Below, in pieces: positions 55,471 through 63,312 of a DNA stretch of 64,000 nt (its first letter is position 1; each line of letters opens with the position of its first letter). Under the pieces are notes generated by a model. The model made no database searches. It saw nothing but the letters and a program-made list of their open reading frames with translations, and had not been told where the DNA came from. A program made the position numbers and the translations under genes. The stretch is from DASTPP01 sp035762175 (GTDB lineage: Bacteria > Myxococcota_A > Polyangia > Polyangiales > Polyangiaceae), in the NCBI GenBank assembly GCA_035762175.1, contig DASTPP010000374.1, positions 124,001 through 188,000 of the forward strand, in the 5' to 3' direction.

Positions 55471-56573
55471 CCGGGTTCTCTCTCCGAAGTCGTCGCCCGA
55501 ATGTCGCCCGAAAGGGCCTGGAGGGCGGCCTCCCCCGCCCTCTCGCTCGAGCGGGCGTAGACGGCCGTCGTCGTGACCCGGGCGTGCCCGAGCAGGTGCG
55601 CGACCCCCGCGAGGCTGGCCCCCGCCTCGACGAGGTGCGTCGCCCGCGCGTGGCGCAGGTCGTAGGGCGTGACCTCGGGGGCCCCGGCCGCCCGGCAGGC
55701 CGTCTCGAGGGCGTTGCGCAGGTCGTGTCGCCCGAAGACGAGCCCCCCGCCCTTCGGGGCGACCTGCCCGAGCAGCTCGACGGCGCGAGGCGTGAGGGGC
55801 ACGCGCCGGGCGAACCGCGCCTTGTCGAGCTCGGCGGGCAGCTCGAGGTGCCGCGCCCCCGGGCGCCAGTGCTCGGGGGTCGAGAGGGCGGCGAGCGTCG
55901 CCGGGCGCAGGCCGGTCTCGTACAAGAGCTCGAAGTAGGGGCGGCACCAGACGGTCTCGCCCTTGCGCCTCGCCGGCGTCGTCTCGGGCAGCGCCGCCAG
56001 GACGGCCGCCACCTGCGCCGGCGACAGGTCGGTGCGGCCCTTGCGGCCGCGCACCGGGTCGCGCGTGCCGAGCGCGCCGCGGGGCAGCTTGGGCGCGCGC
56101 ACGGCGTGCTCCTCGGCGACGGCGCCGGTGTCGACGAGCCAGGCGACGAAGACGTTGTAGGCCGAGAGCTCCTTCTGCAGCGTTTTGCGCGTGACGACCT
56201 TCAGCCGCTCGGTCTGGTAGGCCTTCAGGCTCGCGCGCGTGATGCGCGCGAAGTCCCACCCGAAGAAGGGCCCGAGGTGCGCGCGCCAGCGCCCCTCGTA
56301 GTCGTCGGCCGTCGCCCCCGGCCGGCCCGCGCGGTAGTCGTCGAGCCAGGCGGCGACGAGGTCGGCGAGCGCCCCGGGGCGCCCCCCTACCCGCTCCGTC
56401 GGGCGCCAGCGGCCCGCGACGAAGTCGGCGTAGACGGTCGGCGCGAGCCGAGCAGCCTCGCCCGCGTCTCTCGTGCCGAGGGCGACAGAGTGACGCTTGC
56501 CCTCGTGCCGGAAGCGGAGCTGCGCCCAGCCGCGCTGCCAGTAGATGCGCCACCCTTCTGCGCGTCGACCCAT
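55452..56573 (-). CDS. int: tyrosine recombinase/integrase
   Basis: From the ATG at 56573 the protein has 373 residues: a beta-rich arm-binding N-terminus (MGRRAEGWRIYWQRGWAQLR), a core-binding SAM-like domain (about 80-165), and a catalytic domain with Arg in YETGLRPATLAAL, YDLRHARATHLVEAGASL (the usual His of HxLR is Tyr), LLGHARVTTTAVYAR with His and the nucleophilic Tyr. It would integrate and excise the element at tRNA-Leu. The longer open frame starting at 56684 is antibiased toward low-complexity, so the internal ATG is preferred. The start lies within the HTH gene, in another frame. Confidence 0.92.
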   Translation of the reverse strand: MGRRAEGWRIYWQRGWAQLRFRHEGKRHSVALGTRDAGEAARLAPTVYADFVAGRWRPTERVGGRPGALADLVAAWLDDYRAGRPGATADDYEGRWRAHLGPFFGWDFARITRASLKAYQTERLKVVTRKTLQKELSAYNVFVAWLVDTGAVAEEHAVRAPKLPRGALGTRDPVRGRKGRTDLSPAQVAAVLAALPETTPARRKGETVWCRPYFELLYETGLRPATLAALSTPEHWRPGARHLELPAELDKARFARRVPLTPRAVELLGQVAPKGGGLVFGRHDLRNALETACRAAGAPEVTPYDLRHARATHLVEAGASLAGVAHLLGHARVTTTAVYARSSERAGEAALQALSGDIRATTSEREPGAKGGT

Positions 56574-56707
56574 CGATCGATGTCCTCTTCGTCGTAGAGA
56601 GCCTTGCCGCCGATGCGCACGACCGGCAGGGCCGGGCGCACGTGCCGCTCGAAGGTGCGGCGGCAGACGCGCAGCCGCGCGCACGCTTCCTTGACCGTCA
56701 GCAGCAT
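56387..56707 (-). CDS. excisionase-like HTH protein, overlapping the integrase start
   Basis: The first 55 residues form a MerR/excisionase-type helix-turn-helix domain: MLLTVKEACARLRVCRRTFE, then RHVRPALPVVRIGGKALYDE and EDIDRWVDAQ. Such proteins steer integrase toward excision. After about residue 50 the frame overlaps the integrase gene for about 187 bases and reads low-complexity residues to 56387. A -1 shift there would fuse HTH and integrase. Whether the tail is translated is unknown. Its ATG shares one base with the upstream gene's TGA. Confidence 0.7.
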   Translation of the reverse strand: MLLTVKEACARLRVCRRTFERHVRPALPVVRIGGKALYDEEDIDRWVDAQKGGASTGSAAGRSSASGTRASVTLSPSARETRARLLGSRRPSTPTSSRAAGARRSG

Positions 56708-57330
56708 CAGTCCACCCCGTCAGGCAGCGCGTAGACCGGCTCCTCGCCGGGCCCGTCGTTCCGAACGAGCGCCCTGTCGGTGATGAGCTTGCGCAGCGTG
56801 CGCTCGACCGAGCGGGCGTTGCGCCCGAGCGCGCGCACGATCTCGCCCCCCTTCGTCGGGCCCTGGCGGCGGAGCAGGGCGAGCACGGCCTCGCGCAGCG
56901 TCGGGATGCCCGCGACGCGACCGCCCGGTCGGCGCCGGGGCGGCGGGCCGCCGAAGAGCGCCGACCTCGCCGGCTCGACGCCGGCCGGCTGCGGGGACGA
57001 GGGCGGGGGCGCCGCGCGCCGGGCCCTGCGCCTCGGCGGCTTGCGCCCCGACGCCTTCGTGCGCGTCGGGCGCGGGCGCTCCGGTGCCGGCGGCGCCGGC
57101 GCCTGGCGGGCGGCGTCGGGCGCGGGGGCGAGCGGCGCCGTCGGCGCGGTCGCGGGGGGCGCCGGCGCGGCCACCCCCGGCAGCGGGGGCACCTCGCCGC
57201 CGGTCTCGAGGATGAGGCGCGCCGCCGCTTGGGCGAGCTCGGCCTGCAGCGTGGCGACCTTCGCCCTCGCCTCGTTGAGCGCGTCGACCTTCTCGGCGAG
57301 CGCCTCGAGCAGCTTGTCGGCGGCGCTCAC
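56707..57330 (-). CDS. coiled-coil plus winged-helix protein, element-borne
   Basis: The 207-residue GTG-start protein begins with a coiled coil (LLEALAEKVDALNEARAKVA, TLQAELAQAAARL). An Ala/Pro and basic linker (about 55-135) precedes a C-terminal winged helix (GIPTLREAVLALLRRQGPTK, NARSVERTLRKLITDRALV). It may be a regulator or a DNA-organising protein of the element. It overlaps its neighbours by four bases and by one base, so translation is coupled. No family assignment. Confidence 0.65.
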   Translation of the reverse strand: MSAADKLLEALAEKVDALNEARAKVATLQAELAQAAARLILETGGEVPPLPGVAAPAPPATAPTAPLAPAPDAARQAPAPPAPERPRPTRTKASGRKPPRRRARRAAPPPSSPQPAGVEPARSALFGGPPPRRRPGGRVAGIPTLREAVLALLRRQGPTKGGEIVRALGRNARSVERTLRKLITDRALVRNDGPGEEPVYALPDGVD

Positions 57331-57587
57331 GACGTGGCCCCCTTCCGCGCGGCGGCCTCGCGCGCGGGCTCGAGCTTCGCGCGCAGGTAGGCCAAGACGG
57401 CACCCTCGTCGGCACCGAACTCGGCGGCGATCTCGGACGCGTGGGCCCGCTCGTCGACCGCCAGGCCATCGGCGACGAGCCGGACGAGCGCATCGACGCG
57501 CGCGTCGAGGGCGGCCTCGAGCCGCTCGAGGGCCGAGGCCTCAGCCTCGTCGAACCGGGCGGTCGCCAGCTTGCTTCGGCGGTTCAC
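57327..57587 (-). CDS. small helical protein, unknown
   Basis: The 86-residue product starts at a GTG that overlaps the preceding stop (GTGA). It is helical and charged: FDEAEASALERLEAALDARV, DALVRLVADGLAVDERAHAS, EIAAEFGADEGAVLAYLRAK. The last part resembles a short helix-turn-helix. Function unknown; it is one of a chain of coupled small genes in the integrated element. Confidence 0.6.
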   Translation of the reverse strand: MNRRSKLATARFDEAEASALERLEAALDARVDALVRLVADGLAVDERAHASEIAAEFGADEGAVLAYLRAKLEPAREAAARKGATS

Positions 57588-58003
57588 GGCCGCCCCCCGC
57601 CGAGCGCCCGCCCGAGCCATCGCAGTGCCCGGCGCCACCACGGCGCCCGCTCGAGCCGGTCGATCTCGGCCATCACCTTGGCGGCGAAATTCGGGTCGCC
57701 CGAGCGCCGGGGCAGCGCCCGCAGGGGCGCCTCGAGCCGCTCGTACCCGGGCACCGCGTCGGGGTCGGCGGGCGCGTCGCCCGCCGCGGGCGGCGGGGGC
57801 GCGGGCTCGCGCCCCGGCGAGGGAGCGAAGCACGCGGCGACGAGGGCGACGGCCCCGAGGGCCGCCGCCGCGAGCGCTGCGGTCCCGAGCCAGGCCGGGC
57901 CGACCTCGCCGACGAAGGCCAGCACCGCGACGCCGAGCCCGAGCCCGAAGAGCGTGGCGCCCGCGAGGGCGGGCACGCCCGGCAGCGAGGGGGCGCCGGT
58001 CAC
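57584..58003 (-). CDS. small protein with two membrane helices
   Basis: The 139-residue GTG-start protein has two hydrophobic helices (about 13-33 and 38-58), then a Pro-rich linker and a charged C-terminus with RSGDPNFAAKVMAEIDRLER. A holin-like role might be imagined from size and helices, but nothing specific supports it. It overlaps both neighbours by four bases. Confidence 0.6.
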   Translation of the reverse strand: MTGAPSLPGVPALAGATLFGLGLGVAVLAFVGEVGPAWLGTAALAAAALGAVALVAACFAPSPGREPAPPPPAAGDAPADPDAVPGYERLEAPLRALPRRSGDPNFAAKVMAEIDRLERAPWWRRALRWLGRALGGGRP

Positions 58004-58245
58004 GACCCCACCCCCTCGCCCGCCAGCCGCAGCCCCGGGGCCCGCTCGAGCAGCTCGCCCGCCTGCTCGGCCGTGAGCTCCCAGTAGCCGACGAGCGCGC
58101 CGGGCAGGCCGACGTCGGCGTACGCGCGCAGCTCGTCGACCGAGAAGGCCTGCAGCTTGTAGCCGTCGATGCGAGGCTCGCCCCCGTCGAACGTGAGCAC
58201 CCCGCTGCCGCCCATGAATTTGTCTTTGTCAACCAACTTGACCAT
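58000..58245 (-). CDS. small acidic protein, unknown
   Basis: The ATG at 58245 follows a purine-rich GGAAGGGAG and begins MVKLVDKDKFMGGSGVLTFD. The 81-residue product continues with LQAFSVDELRAYADVGLPGA and WELTAEQAGELLERAPGL. No family is recognised. A frame starting at 58281 is possible but lacks a better ribosome-binding site. Confidence 0.6.
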   Translation of the reverse strand: MVKLVDKDKFMGGSGVLTFDGGEPRIDGYKLQAFSVDELRAYADVGLPGALVGYWELTAEQAGELLERAPGLRLAGEGVGS

Positions 58246-58333
58246 TTGCTCGTCCCGCTCCCTTCCTCGCTGGTGGCGCATCGCGCGCCGACCTCGAGCC
58301 CCGGCGAGGGGCCCGCGGTCGACGTGCGGGGCG

Positions 58334-58579
58334 TCAGCCGACGAGCAGCCGCCCGACGAAGGCGGCCCAGCCCTCTGGGCTCCACGGCGCGGGCGTGTCG
58401 AACCGCACGAGGGTCGCCGCCGAGCGCTCGCTGCCGAGCGCGGCGAGCACGGCGCCCGCCGCGGCGCGCAGGGCGTAGCCCTCGTCGGCGCCGCCGGCGC
58501 GCCAGGCCGCGTAGGTCGCGAGCGCGAGGGCGGGCAGGCGGTCGTTGCCGGGCCAGCCGGGGACGGTCGGGGGCGCCAT
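58334..58579 (-). CDS. small protein, unknown
   Basis: The 81-residue product has an Ala-rich helical centre (LPALALATYAAWRAGGADEG, YALRAAAGAVLAAL) and ends PEGWAAFVGRLLVG. Its ATG shares a base with the previous TGA (TGATG). Function unknown. Confidence 0.6.
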   Translation of the reverse strand: MAPPTVPGWPGNDRLPALALATYAAWRAGGADEGYALRAAAGAVLAALGSERSAATLVRFDTPAPWSPEGWAAFVGRLLVG

Positions 58580-59064
58580 CAGGCCGCCTCGCTTTCGCAG
58601 GCGTCGGCCGCCCAGGCGTCGGGGTGCCGGGCACCTGAACGGAAGAGCAGCGCCTCGACCTGCGCCGTCACTTCGCGCACGGCCCTCACCAGGGCCTCGC
58701 GCCGGGCCCGCTTCTCGAGGCCCTGGGCCAGGGCGACGTGCGAGACGAAGCTCAGGGCGAGCTCGGCTGAGACGCGGTAGCGCGCCATGAGGCGCTGCGC
58801 ACAGCGGTCGGCCCGCTCGGCGTAGCCGCGGGTCCGCAGGCCGAGCAGCTCGCGCGCGGCCGCTTCGCGGCGGGCTGTCGCGCCCTTCAGCGCGTCGGCC
58901 TTCACGAAGCGGTGCGCCTTGAAGTACGCGGCGGGGCCGACCCGGTGGCCCTCGCCATCGCCCGGCTTGAGCGCTGCGAGAGCGCCCGAGAGCGAGGGCG
59001 CCACCGCCTGAGCCGCCAGGCTCGGCGCGAGCACCTCGGCCGCGGCGTCGAGCCGGCCGGTCAC
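58579..59064 (-). CDS. helical protein, unknown
   Basis: The 161-residue protein begins at a GTG that overlaps the upstream stop (GTGA). The start resembles LDAAAEVLAPSLAAQAVAPS, with a basic centre (FKAHRFVKADALKGATARRE) and helical C-terminus (ALAQGLEKRARREALVRAVR). No family is recognised. Coupled to both neighbours in the leftward element operon. Confidence 0.6.
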   Translation of the reverse strand: MTGRLDAAAEVLAPSLAAQAVAPSLSGALAALKPGDGEGHRVGPAAYFKAHRFVKADALKGATARREAAARELLGLRTRGYAERADRCAQRLMARYRVSAELALSFVSHVALAQGLEKRARREALVRAVREVTAQVEALLFRSGARHPDAWAADACESEAA

Positions 59065-59288
59065 GAGGCGGCCCCCAGCGCGAAGGCCGGCGCCTCGGCC
59101 CGGGGCCGGGGGCGCGCCAGGTCGATCCACAGGCGGCCCCCGCGCACGCGCAGGATGCACGCCCAGTGCCGCGTGCCGACCGCTACGACGAAGGCGTCTC
59201 GGCCCTCGCCCGCCTGCGCCGCACCCCAAGCCGCCCTCGCCTCGCCCGCCGTCAGTCCCGCCTCGTTCGTCGTCGCTGTCATGTGCAT
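59061..59288 (-). CDS. small protein, first gene of the leftward element operon
   Basis: Starting at the ATG at 59288 (a second ATG is six bases later), the 75-residue product reads TATTNEAGLTAGEARAAWGA and HWACILRVRGGRLWIDLARP. Two operator-like half sites lie about 40 bases upstream. Function unknown. Confidence 0.55.
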   Translation of the reverse strand: MHMTATTNEAGLTAGEARAAWGAAQAGEGRDAFVVAVGTRHWACILRVRGGRLWIDLARPRPRAEAPAFALGAAS

Positions 59289-59327
59289 AGGAATGCCAAT
59301 GAAAGCGGGCGGGCGCAAGAGGACTTT

Positions 59328-59341
59328 ATTGGTTCTCCAAT
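59328..59341. promoter_or_regulatory. operator of the leftward element operon
   Basis: ATTGG-TTCT-CCAAT is a five-base inverted repeat with a four-base spacer. The same half-sites and spacing (ATTGG-TATA-CCAAT) occur at the promoter of the Cro-like gene. It lies about 40 bases before the first leftward gene in the only A+T-rich patch nearby, so the element's repressor probably controls both promoters. Confidence 0.65.
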
Positions 59342-59383
59342 ATTTTCTTGGTGCGCAGCCCAAAATGGCTGCCGCCGAGCTGT

Positions 59384-60511
59384 CTAACCTCGAGTTGCCG
59401 CGCGCTCGGATCGAAGACGTAGGCGAACCATGTTGGCCGCAACGATGATCTCTCCCACGTCGTTCAACTTGTAGGCCTTAACACTCCCGTCTTCGCCCTT
59501 CTCGGCCCACACCAATGGTCCTTTCGTCGTGGTGTCGAGCCCCTCTACTAGGACCAAGTCGCCGTCCGCGAGGGCATCTTCAATGGCCCTCCGCACTTCC
59601 TGCGCCGTGCCATCCCCGCGTTCTACGAGCCGGCTTTCAGGGATGCGAGCCTGGTAAAGCCACCCGAGGTCCGGCCGATGTGCCGGCGCTTGTTCGGCTT
59701 TTCCGGCCTCTTCCCGCGTCATGCGCTCGTAGGGGCCCATCATGAACTGGAAGGCGAAGCGCGCCAGATCGAGCACGAAGGCGGGGGTCACATTCTTGGT
59801 CTTGAGGGGGTCGACTCTGATGCGTCCCGCGGCGTCGAGGGCCCAGGCTTGAACATCCGGGTCGTGCTTGCGTACGACTTCGACGGCGCTTGCCCAGCCA
59901 GGCAGGTCGCGCGCCGGCACTGACCCTTCCTCTTCGCTCACCCCTTCGGGGGCCCACGTGTTCCAGAAAGGTCGGGCTGTGTTGACGATGCCCTTTGGGG
60001 TTCCTGCCAAGATCTCGCCGGGCGGGTAACCTGTGCGGTCTGAAAGCATCGCGACGAAGCGAAAGCCTGGGATCACGTCGCCCTTGAGGAACTCGGCAAG
60101 GGAGTCGGGGGAGACGAACAGCGCCTCGGCCACCTTGGTCACGTTGCCAAAGGCGGCGTCGACGTATCGCTGGGTGAGGGCTCGGACGTTGTCCGCTTGC
60201 TCCTTCGTCAGCGACGGTTCGGGCCCACTGAGCGCGGGCGGCCCTTCGGTGGTGCCGTGCATCAGCTCGTCGATGCTGCGTCCGGTCAACCGAGACAGGC
60301 CATGAAGCACCGTCATGCCAGCGCCATGAACCCCCTTAAGCACTTGGGACAAAAACGGCTGGCTGACGCCAAGAGCCTTCGCTGCCTCCGTCTTTGTTGA
60401 GAAGCGCTCTTCGACGACTTTTTGGAGGATCTCGCGCACTCGCTCGGCCTGCTCGGGCGACAGACTCTTCTTGCCTGTGGAAGGGGGCTGCTGACGCTTG
60501 CGCGTTGCCAT
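59384..60511 (-). CDS. phage-type repressor with two HTH domains
   Basis: The 375-residue protein has an N-terminal XRE-like HTH (about 20-85; KTEAAKALGVSQPFLSQVLK) and a second similar unit (about 100-165; NVTKVAEALFVSPDSLAEFL). The C-terminal half (about 270-365) has beta-rich sequence such as VLVEGLDTTTKGPLVWAEKG, as seen in the sensor/oligomerisation part of some repressors, but no clear LexA-type Ser-Lys dyad is seen. It is divergent from a Cro-like gene, the layout of a lysogeny switch. Its lower G+C than neighbours fits phage origin. Confidence 0.75.
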   Translation of the reverse strand: MATRKRQQPPSTGKKSLSPEQAERVREILQKVVEERFSTKTEAAKALGVSQPFLSQVLKGVHGAGMTVLHGLSRLTGRSIDELMHGTTEGPPALSGPEPSLTKEQADNVRALTQRYVDAAFGNVTKVAEALFVSPDSLAEFLKGDVIPGFRFVAMLSDRTGYPPGEILAGTPKGIVNTARPFWNTWAPEGVSEEEGSVPARDLPGWASAVEVVRKHDPDVQAWALDAAGRIRVDPLKTKNVTPAFVLDLARFAFQFMMGPYERMTREEAGKAEQAPAHRPDLGWLYQARIPESRLVERGDGTAQEVRRAIEDALADGDLVLVEGLDTTTKGPLVWAEKGEDGSVKAYKLNDVGEIIVAANMVRLRLRSERAATRG

Positions 60512-60564
60512 GGCTGGGGAGCCTAAGGATTCATGGGCATTTGACTACCAATATTTGGGGGCGC

Positions 60565-60597
60565 TTGACCGCCTCCTTTGGCATTGGTATACCAATG
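60565..60597 (+). promoter_or_regulatory. promoter of the Cro-like gene with a 16-bp perfect palindromic operator
   Basis: TTGACC (60565-60570) and TATACC (60588-60593) are 17 bases apart. The -10 box sits inside CATTGGTATACCAATG (60582-60597), a perfect palindrome, so a bound repressor would block the promoter. Transcription should begin near 60600, at or next to the ATG at 60602, implying a leaderless message. CCAATATTTGG at 60549-60559 may be a weaker second site for the divergent repressor promoter. Confidence 0.8.
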
Positions 60598-60601
60598 GAG
60601 C

Positions 60602-60856
60602 ATGGCCGCGAACAAACCGCTTGTGAGATGGAGAAAAAAGGCCGGCATCAGCCAGGCCACCGCGGCCGAGAGGGTCTTCGTTACCCAGCCCACATGGGCC
60701 GGCTACGAGGCGGGCCGCTACCGACCCGAGTTCGAGATCGCGGCTCGCATCGAACTGCTGAGCGAGGGCGCCGTTCGCGTCGAAGCCTTCGGCTACGACG
60801 CCACGCAGGCCTTCGCCGTTGCGCGCGCCCCATGGCGCGCCGGCAGCGCCGCGTGA
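60602..60856 (+). CDS. Cro-like XRE-family HTH protein
   Basis: The 84-residue protein starts at the ATG at 60602, seconds after the predicted transcription start. An HTH occupies about residues 5-45 (RWRKKAGISQATAAERVFVT, QPTWAGYEAGRYRPEFE). The remainder is a short helix and a basic tail. Size and position opposite the repressor suggest a Cro-type antirepressor. Upstream in-frame ATG at 60578 lies before the promoter and is not used. Confidence 0.75.
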   Translation: MAANKPLVRWRKKAGISQATAAERVFVTQPTWAGYEAGRYRPEFEIAARIELLSEGAVRVEAFGYDATQAFAVARAPWRAGSAA

Positions 60857-60980
60857 CACCCGCCCCCGCCACCCCACCGGGTGCGAGGCGTCGCCGCGCC
60901 CGCCCGACCACGGCGTTCACGAAGCGCCACGCCCCCGCTCGCCGGCACCCTGCCGCGCTCAAGCCCCCCCCCAAACAGAA

Positions 60981-61012
60981 GCCCCCGGCGCGCTTGGACC
61001 CGCGCCGGGGGC
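60981..61012 (+). terminator. hairpin after the Cro-like gene
   Basis: GCCCCCGGCGCG (60981-60992) pairs perfectly with 61001-61012 around CTTGGACC. There is no T-tract, so it may be a weak or factor-assisted terminator, or an antitermination target, between the Cro-like gene and the replication operon. Confidence 0.5.
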
Positions 61013-61051
61013 GGATGTGACCAGCAACCCCGTTCAGGAAGCCGATCGACA

Positions 61052-61522
61052 ATGCAGAACCTAATTAAGCCCGCCTCCGTTGGCAAGTCCCCCTCCCTTA
61101 AGTCGAGGCGCGCGCGGCGCCCGAAGCCCTGCCCCGCGCCCGACCCGCGCGCGACAGCCCGGGCCGAGCTCGAACTGCGCCTGCTCAACGTCGCGACCCA
61201 CCGGGCCGACCGGCCGGCCGAGGGCATGGCGGCCGAAAGCGTCCGCTACCTGTCGCGCGTGCGGAACGGCGCGGGCGCGCGCTACCTCGTCGGGCCGCTC
61301 TCCCGCGTGCTCGCCGAGACCTGCGACGCGGGCGTCGACCTGGCCGACGACGTCGCCGAGGTCGCCCACAGAGCCGCCTTCGAGGCCGAAAACGACGGAG
61401 ACGTCGCCTCGATGGCCGGGTCGACCGTCCGGCACATGCGCGAGATCGCCCGCATCCTCGCCCTCGGCGCCGACGAGCTCGAGCGGCTGGCGCGGGACCT
61501 CGGGTGGGAGGGTGGCCGATGA
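61052..61522 (+). CDS. helical protein, unknown, first gene of the rightward operon
   Basis: The ATG at 61052 lies ten bases after AGGAAG. The 156-residue product has a basic N-terminus (KSPSLKSRRARRPKPCP) and a helical body (LAETCDAGVDLADDVAEVAH, STVRHMREIARILALGADEL). No family is recognised. It overlaps the next gene in an ATGA junction. Confidence 0.65.
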   Translation: MQNLIKPASVGKSPSLKSRRARRPKPCPAPDPRATARAELELRLLNVATHRADRPAEGMAAESVRYLSRVRNGAGARYLVGPLSRVLAETCDAGVDLADDVAEVAHRAAFEAENDGDVASMAGSTVRHMREIARILALGADELERLARDLGWEGGR

Positions 61523-62007
61523 CCGCGCGCCACGACGAGGCCGCCCAGCGCGCGATCGTCAGCATCGCCGCTCGGAGCGTGGACTACCTCGACGACAAGG
61601 CCGAGGCCCTGGAGCTCGCGGGGGTGCTCGACAAGGCCGACGCCCTCCACCTCGTCGACCTCAAGACCGACACCCCCGCGCGCCGCGCCGCCTTCGAGGC
61701 CATGGCGCGGACGGCGGCGCGCGCGGGCGACGAGAACCTGGCGGGCCTCGCCTTCGCCCTCGTCACCTGCGAGGGGTCGGGCCCCGCGCTCCTCATCTGC
61801 GGCATCGACCGGCTCGGCGAGCTCCTCGTCGAGGAGGCCGAAGAGCTGCGCGAGGTCGACGCCCGCGGCCCCGAGGGGCTCGCCGGCCCCCGCGCCCGGC
61901 GCGGGGCCTGCCGAATCGGCGACCTGCTGCGCGCCGCGGGCGCCGTCCACGCCGCCTACGCCGAGACGACCGACGACACGACCGACGAGAAAGCGAGCGC
62001 CCAATGA
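61519..62007 (+). CDS. helical protein, unknown
   Basis: The 162-residue acidic protein starts at an ATG overlapping the previous stop. It contains RSVDYLDDKAEALELAGVLD and LAFALVTCEGSGPALLICGI. No known domain is recognised. Its stop overlaps the next ATG. Confidence 0.65.
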   Translation: MTARHDEAAQRAIVSIAARSVDYLDDKAEALELAGVLDKADALHLVDLKTDTPARRAAFEAMARTAARAGDENLAGLAFALVTCEGSGPALLICGIDRLGELLVEEAEELREVDARGPEGLAGPRARRGACRIGDLLRAAGAVHAAYAETTDDTTDEKASAQ

Positions 62008-62564
62008 CGATCCGACCGATTGACGCGATGCGCGTGGCGCGCGAAGTGGGCTTTCAAGAGTTCGACCTGGTCGGCTCGGCGCTCGACGCGGCCGCCCGCC
62101 TCTTCCACGGGGCCGACGCTATCGTCGCCGAGGGCGTGGCCGGCGGCGAGCCGCCCGACCTCATGAAGGCGGGCAAGGGGTACTACGTCGGCATGAGCGT
62201 GGCGGCCTCGCTGTCGGAGCACGAGATCGACCTCGCCGACGCGCTCCTCACCGTCTTTCGGAAGACGGCCGAGGGCATGACCCTCGACAAGATGCTCGAC
62301 GAGATGCGCGTCCGGCTCGAGCGCTGCGTCGACCCCGAGATGGTCGTCGTACGCGTCGACGACCACGACCTCGCGATCGAGTGCGTCGCCATCGCCGTCT
62401 GCCTCGTCGAGCGCTCCGGCTACTTCGACCGCATCACGGCGGAGATCGGCAAGCACGTGGCGAAGGAGGCGCTCGCCACCATGCTCAAGGCGGCCAACCT
62501 CGGCGCCGCGTCGGAGGCGTGCCCGGAGTGCTCGAACGTCACGCCGATCCGGAGGCCGAACTGA
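62004..62564 (+). CDS. protein with C-terminal Cys pair, unknown
   Basis: The 186-residue product begins TIRPIDAMRVAREVGFQEFD, has a helical centre (LADALLTVFRKTAEGMTLDK) and ends ASEACPECSNVTPIRRPN; the CPEC pair may bind metal. Coupled on both sides (ATGA and TGATG). Function unknown. Confidence 0.65.
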   Translation: MTIRPIDAMRVAREVGFQEFDLVGSALDAAARLFHGADAIVAEGVAGGEPPDLMKAGKGYYVGMSVAASLSEHEIDLADALLTVFRKTAEGMTLDKMLDEMRVRLERCVDPEMVVVRVDDHDLAIECVAIAVCLVERSGYFDRITAEIGKHVAKEALATMLKAANLGAASEACPECSNVTPIRRPN

Positions 62565-62923
62565 TGGGCGCCGCGCTCACGCCGCCGGCTCCCCCAGTCG
62601 CCGCGGCGCCCGCCGCCGTGCCGCCACGCCACTTCGCGGTGTGCGAGGCCCTCGCCCACGACTTCGGCGGCGAAGGGCTCGCGGTCCGCACGTCGACCGC
62701 CGAGTATTGCCTGATCCACGCGCCCGCCCGCTACCCCGAGGCGCTCGCCGACCTCGTCGAGCTGCTCGGCGCCGAGGCGCAGACGGCGACGGTGCTCGGC
62801 CGCGCGCACGACGGGGGCGACTTCGACGCGGGCGAAGTCGCGCGCCGCTTCGGCGAGGCGCTCTCGCTCGTCGGGGCCGAGATCGCGCGGGTGCGGTCGT
62901 CGCGCGCGGGGGCCGGGTCGTGA
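62564..62923 (+). CDS. small protein, unknown
   Basis: The 119-residue product has a Pro/Ala-rich N-terminus and a mixed body (HFAVCEALAHDFGGEGLAVR, STAEYCLIHAPARYPEALAD). Its ATG shares a base with the upstream TGA and its stop overlaps the next GTG. Function unknown. Confidence 0.6.
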   Translation: MGAALTPPAPPVAAAPAAVPPRHFAVCEALAHDFGGEGLAVRTSTAEYCLIHAPARYPEALADLVELLGAEAQTATVLGRAHDGGDFDAGEVARRFGEALSLVGAEIARVRSSRAGAGS

Positions 62924-63312
62924 CCGAGCGCCGCGACTTCGACGAGGGCGAAGAGCTGCTCAAGCTCTCGCGGTTCGGGCACGGCTTTTTGCGCCTCGCG
63001 TTGCACTTCTTCGTGCCGTCCGACAAGCCCGACGCCCGCGTGCCCTGGCTCGACCTGTCGGCCAAGAAGGACGCCGACGCCCCGCGCACGCGCGTGACGC
63101 TGAAGCCCCGCGAGCTGCGCGCCCTCGCCGGCGCCCTCGTCGCCGCGGCCGACCGGCTCGAGGCCGAGGGCTTCGACCTCGCCCCGCCCGCCCCGCGCCC
63201 CGCCCGCCAGGCGGGGCCGGGCGGCGGCTCCCGCCCCGCTCAGCACCGCACCGTCGGTGCGCGCGACTTCCTGCCCGGGCACCGGCGCCCGCTCGGGGGC
63301 GGCCGTGGATAG
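62920..63312 (+). CDS. small protein, unknown
   Basis: The 130-residue GTG-start product contains EELLKLSRFGHGFLRLALHF and LKPRELRALAGALVAAADRL, then a basic Gly/Pro-rich tail. Its last eight bases overlap the primase start. It might be a replication accessory protein, by position only. Confidence 0.6.
   Translation: MTERRDFDEGEELLKLSRFGHGFLRLALHFFVPSDKPDARVPWLDLSAKKDADAPRTRVTLKPRELRALAGALVAAADRLEAEGFDLAPPAPRPARQAGPGGGSRPAQHRTVGARDFLPGHRRPLGGGRG

Noticed and set aside
57584..58003. Phage holin
   Set aside because: Two membrane helices alone are not specific and no endolysin gene is near.
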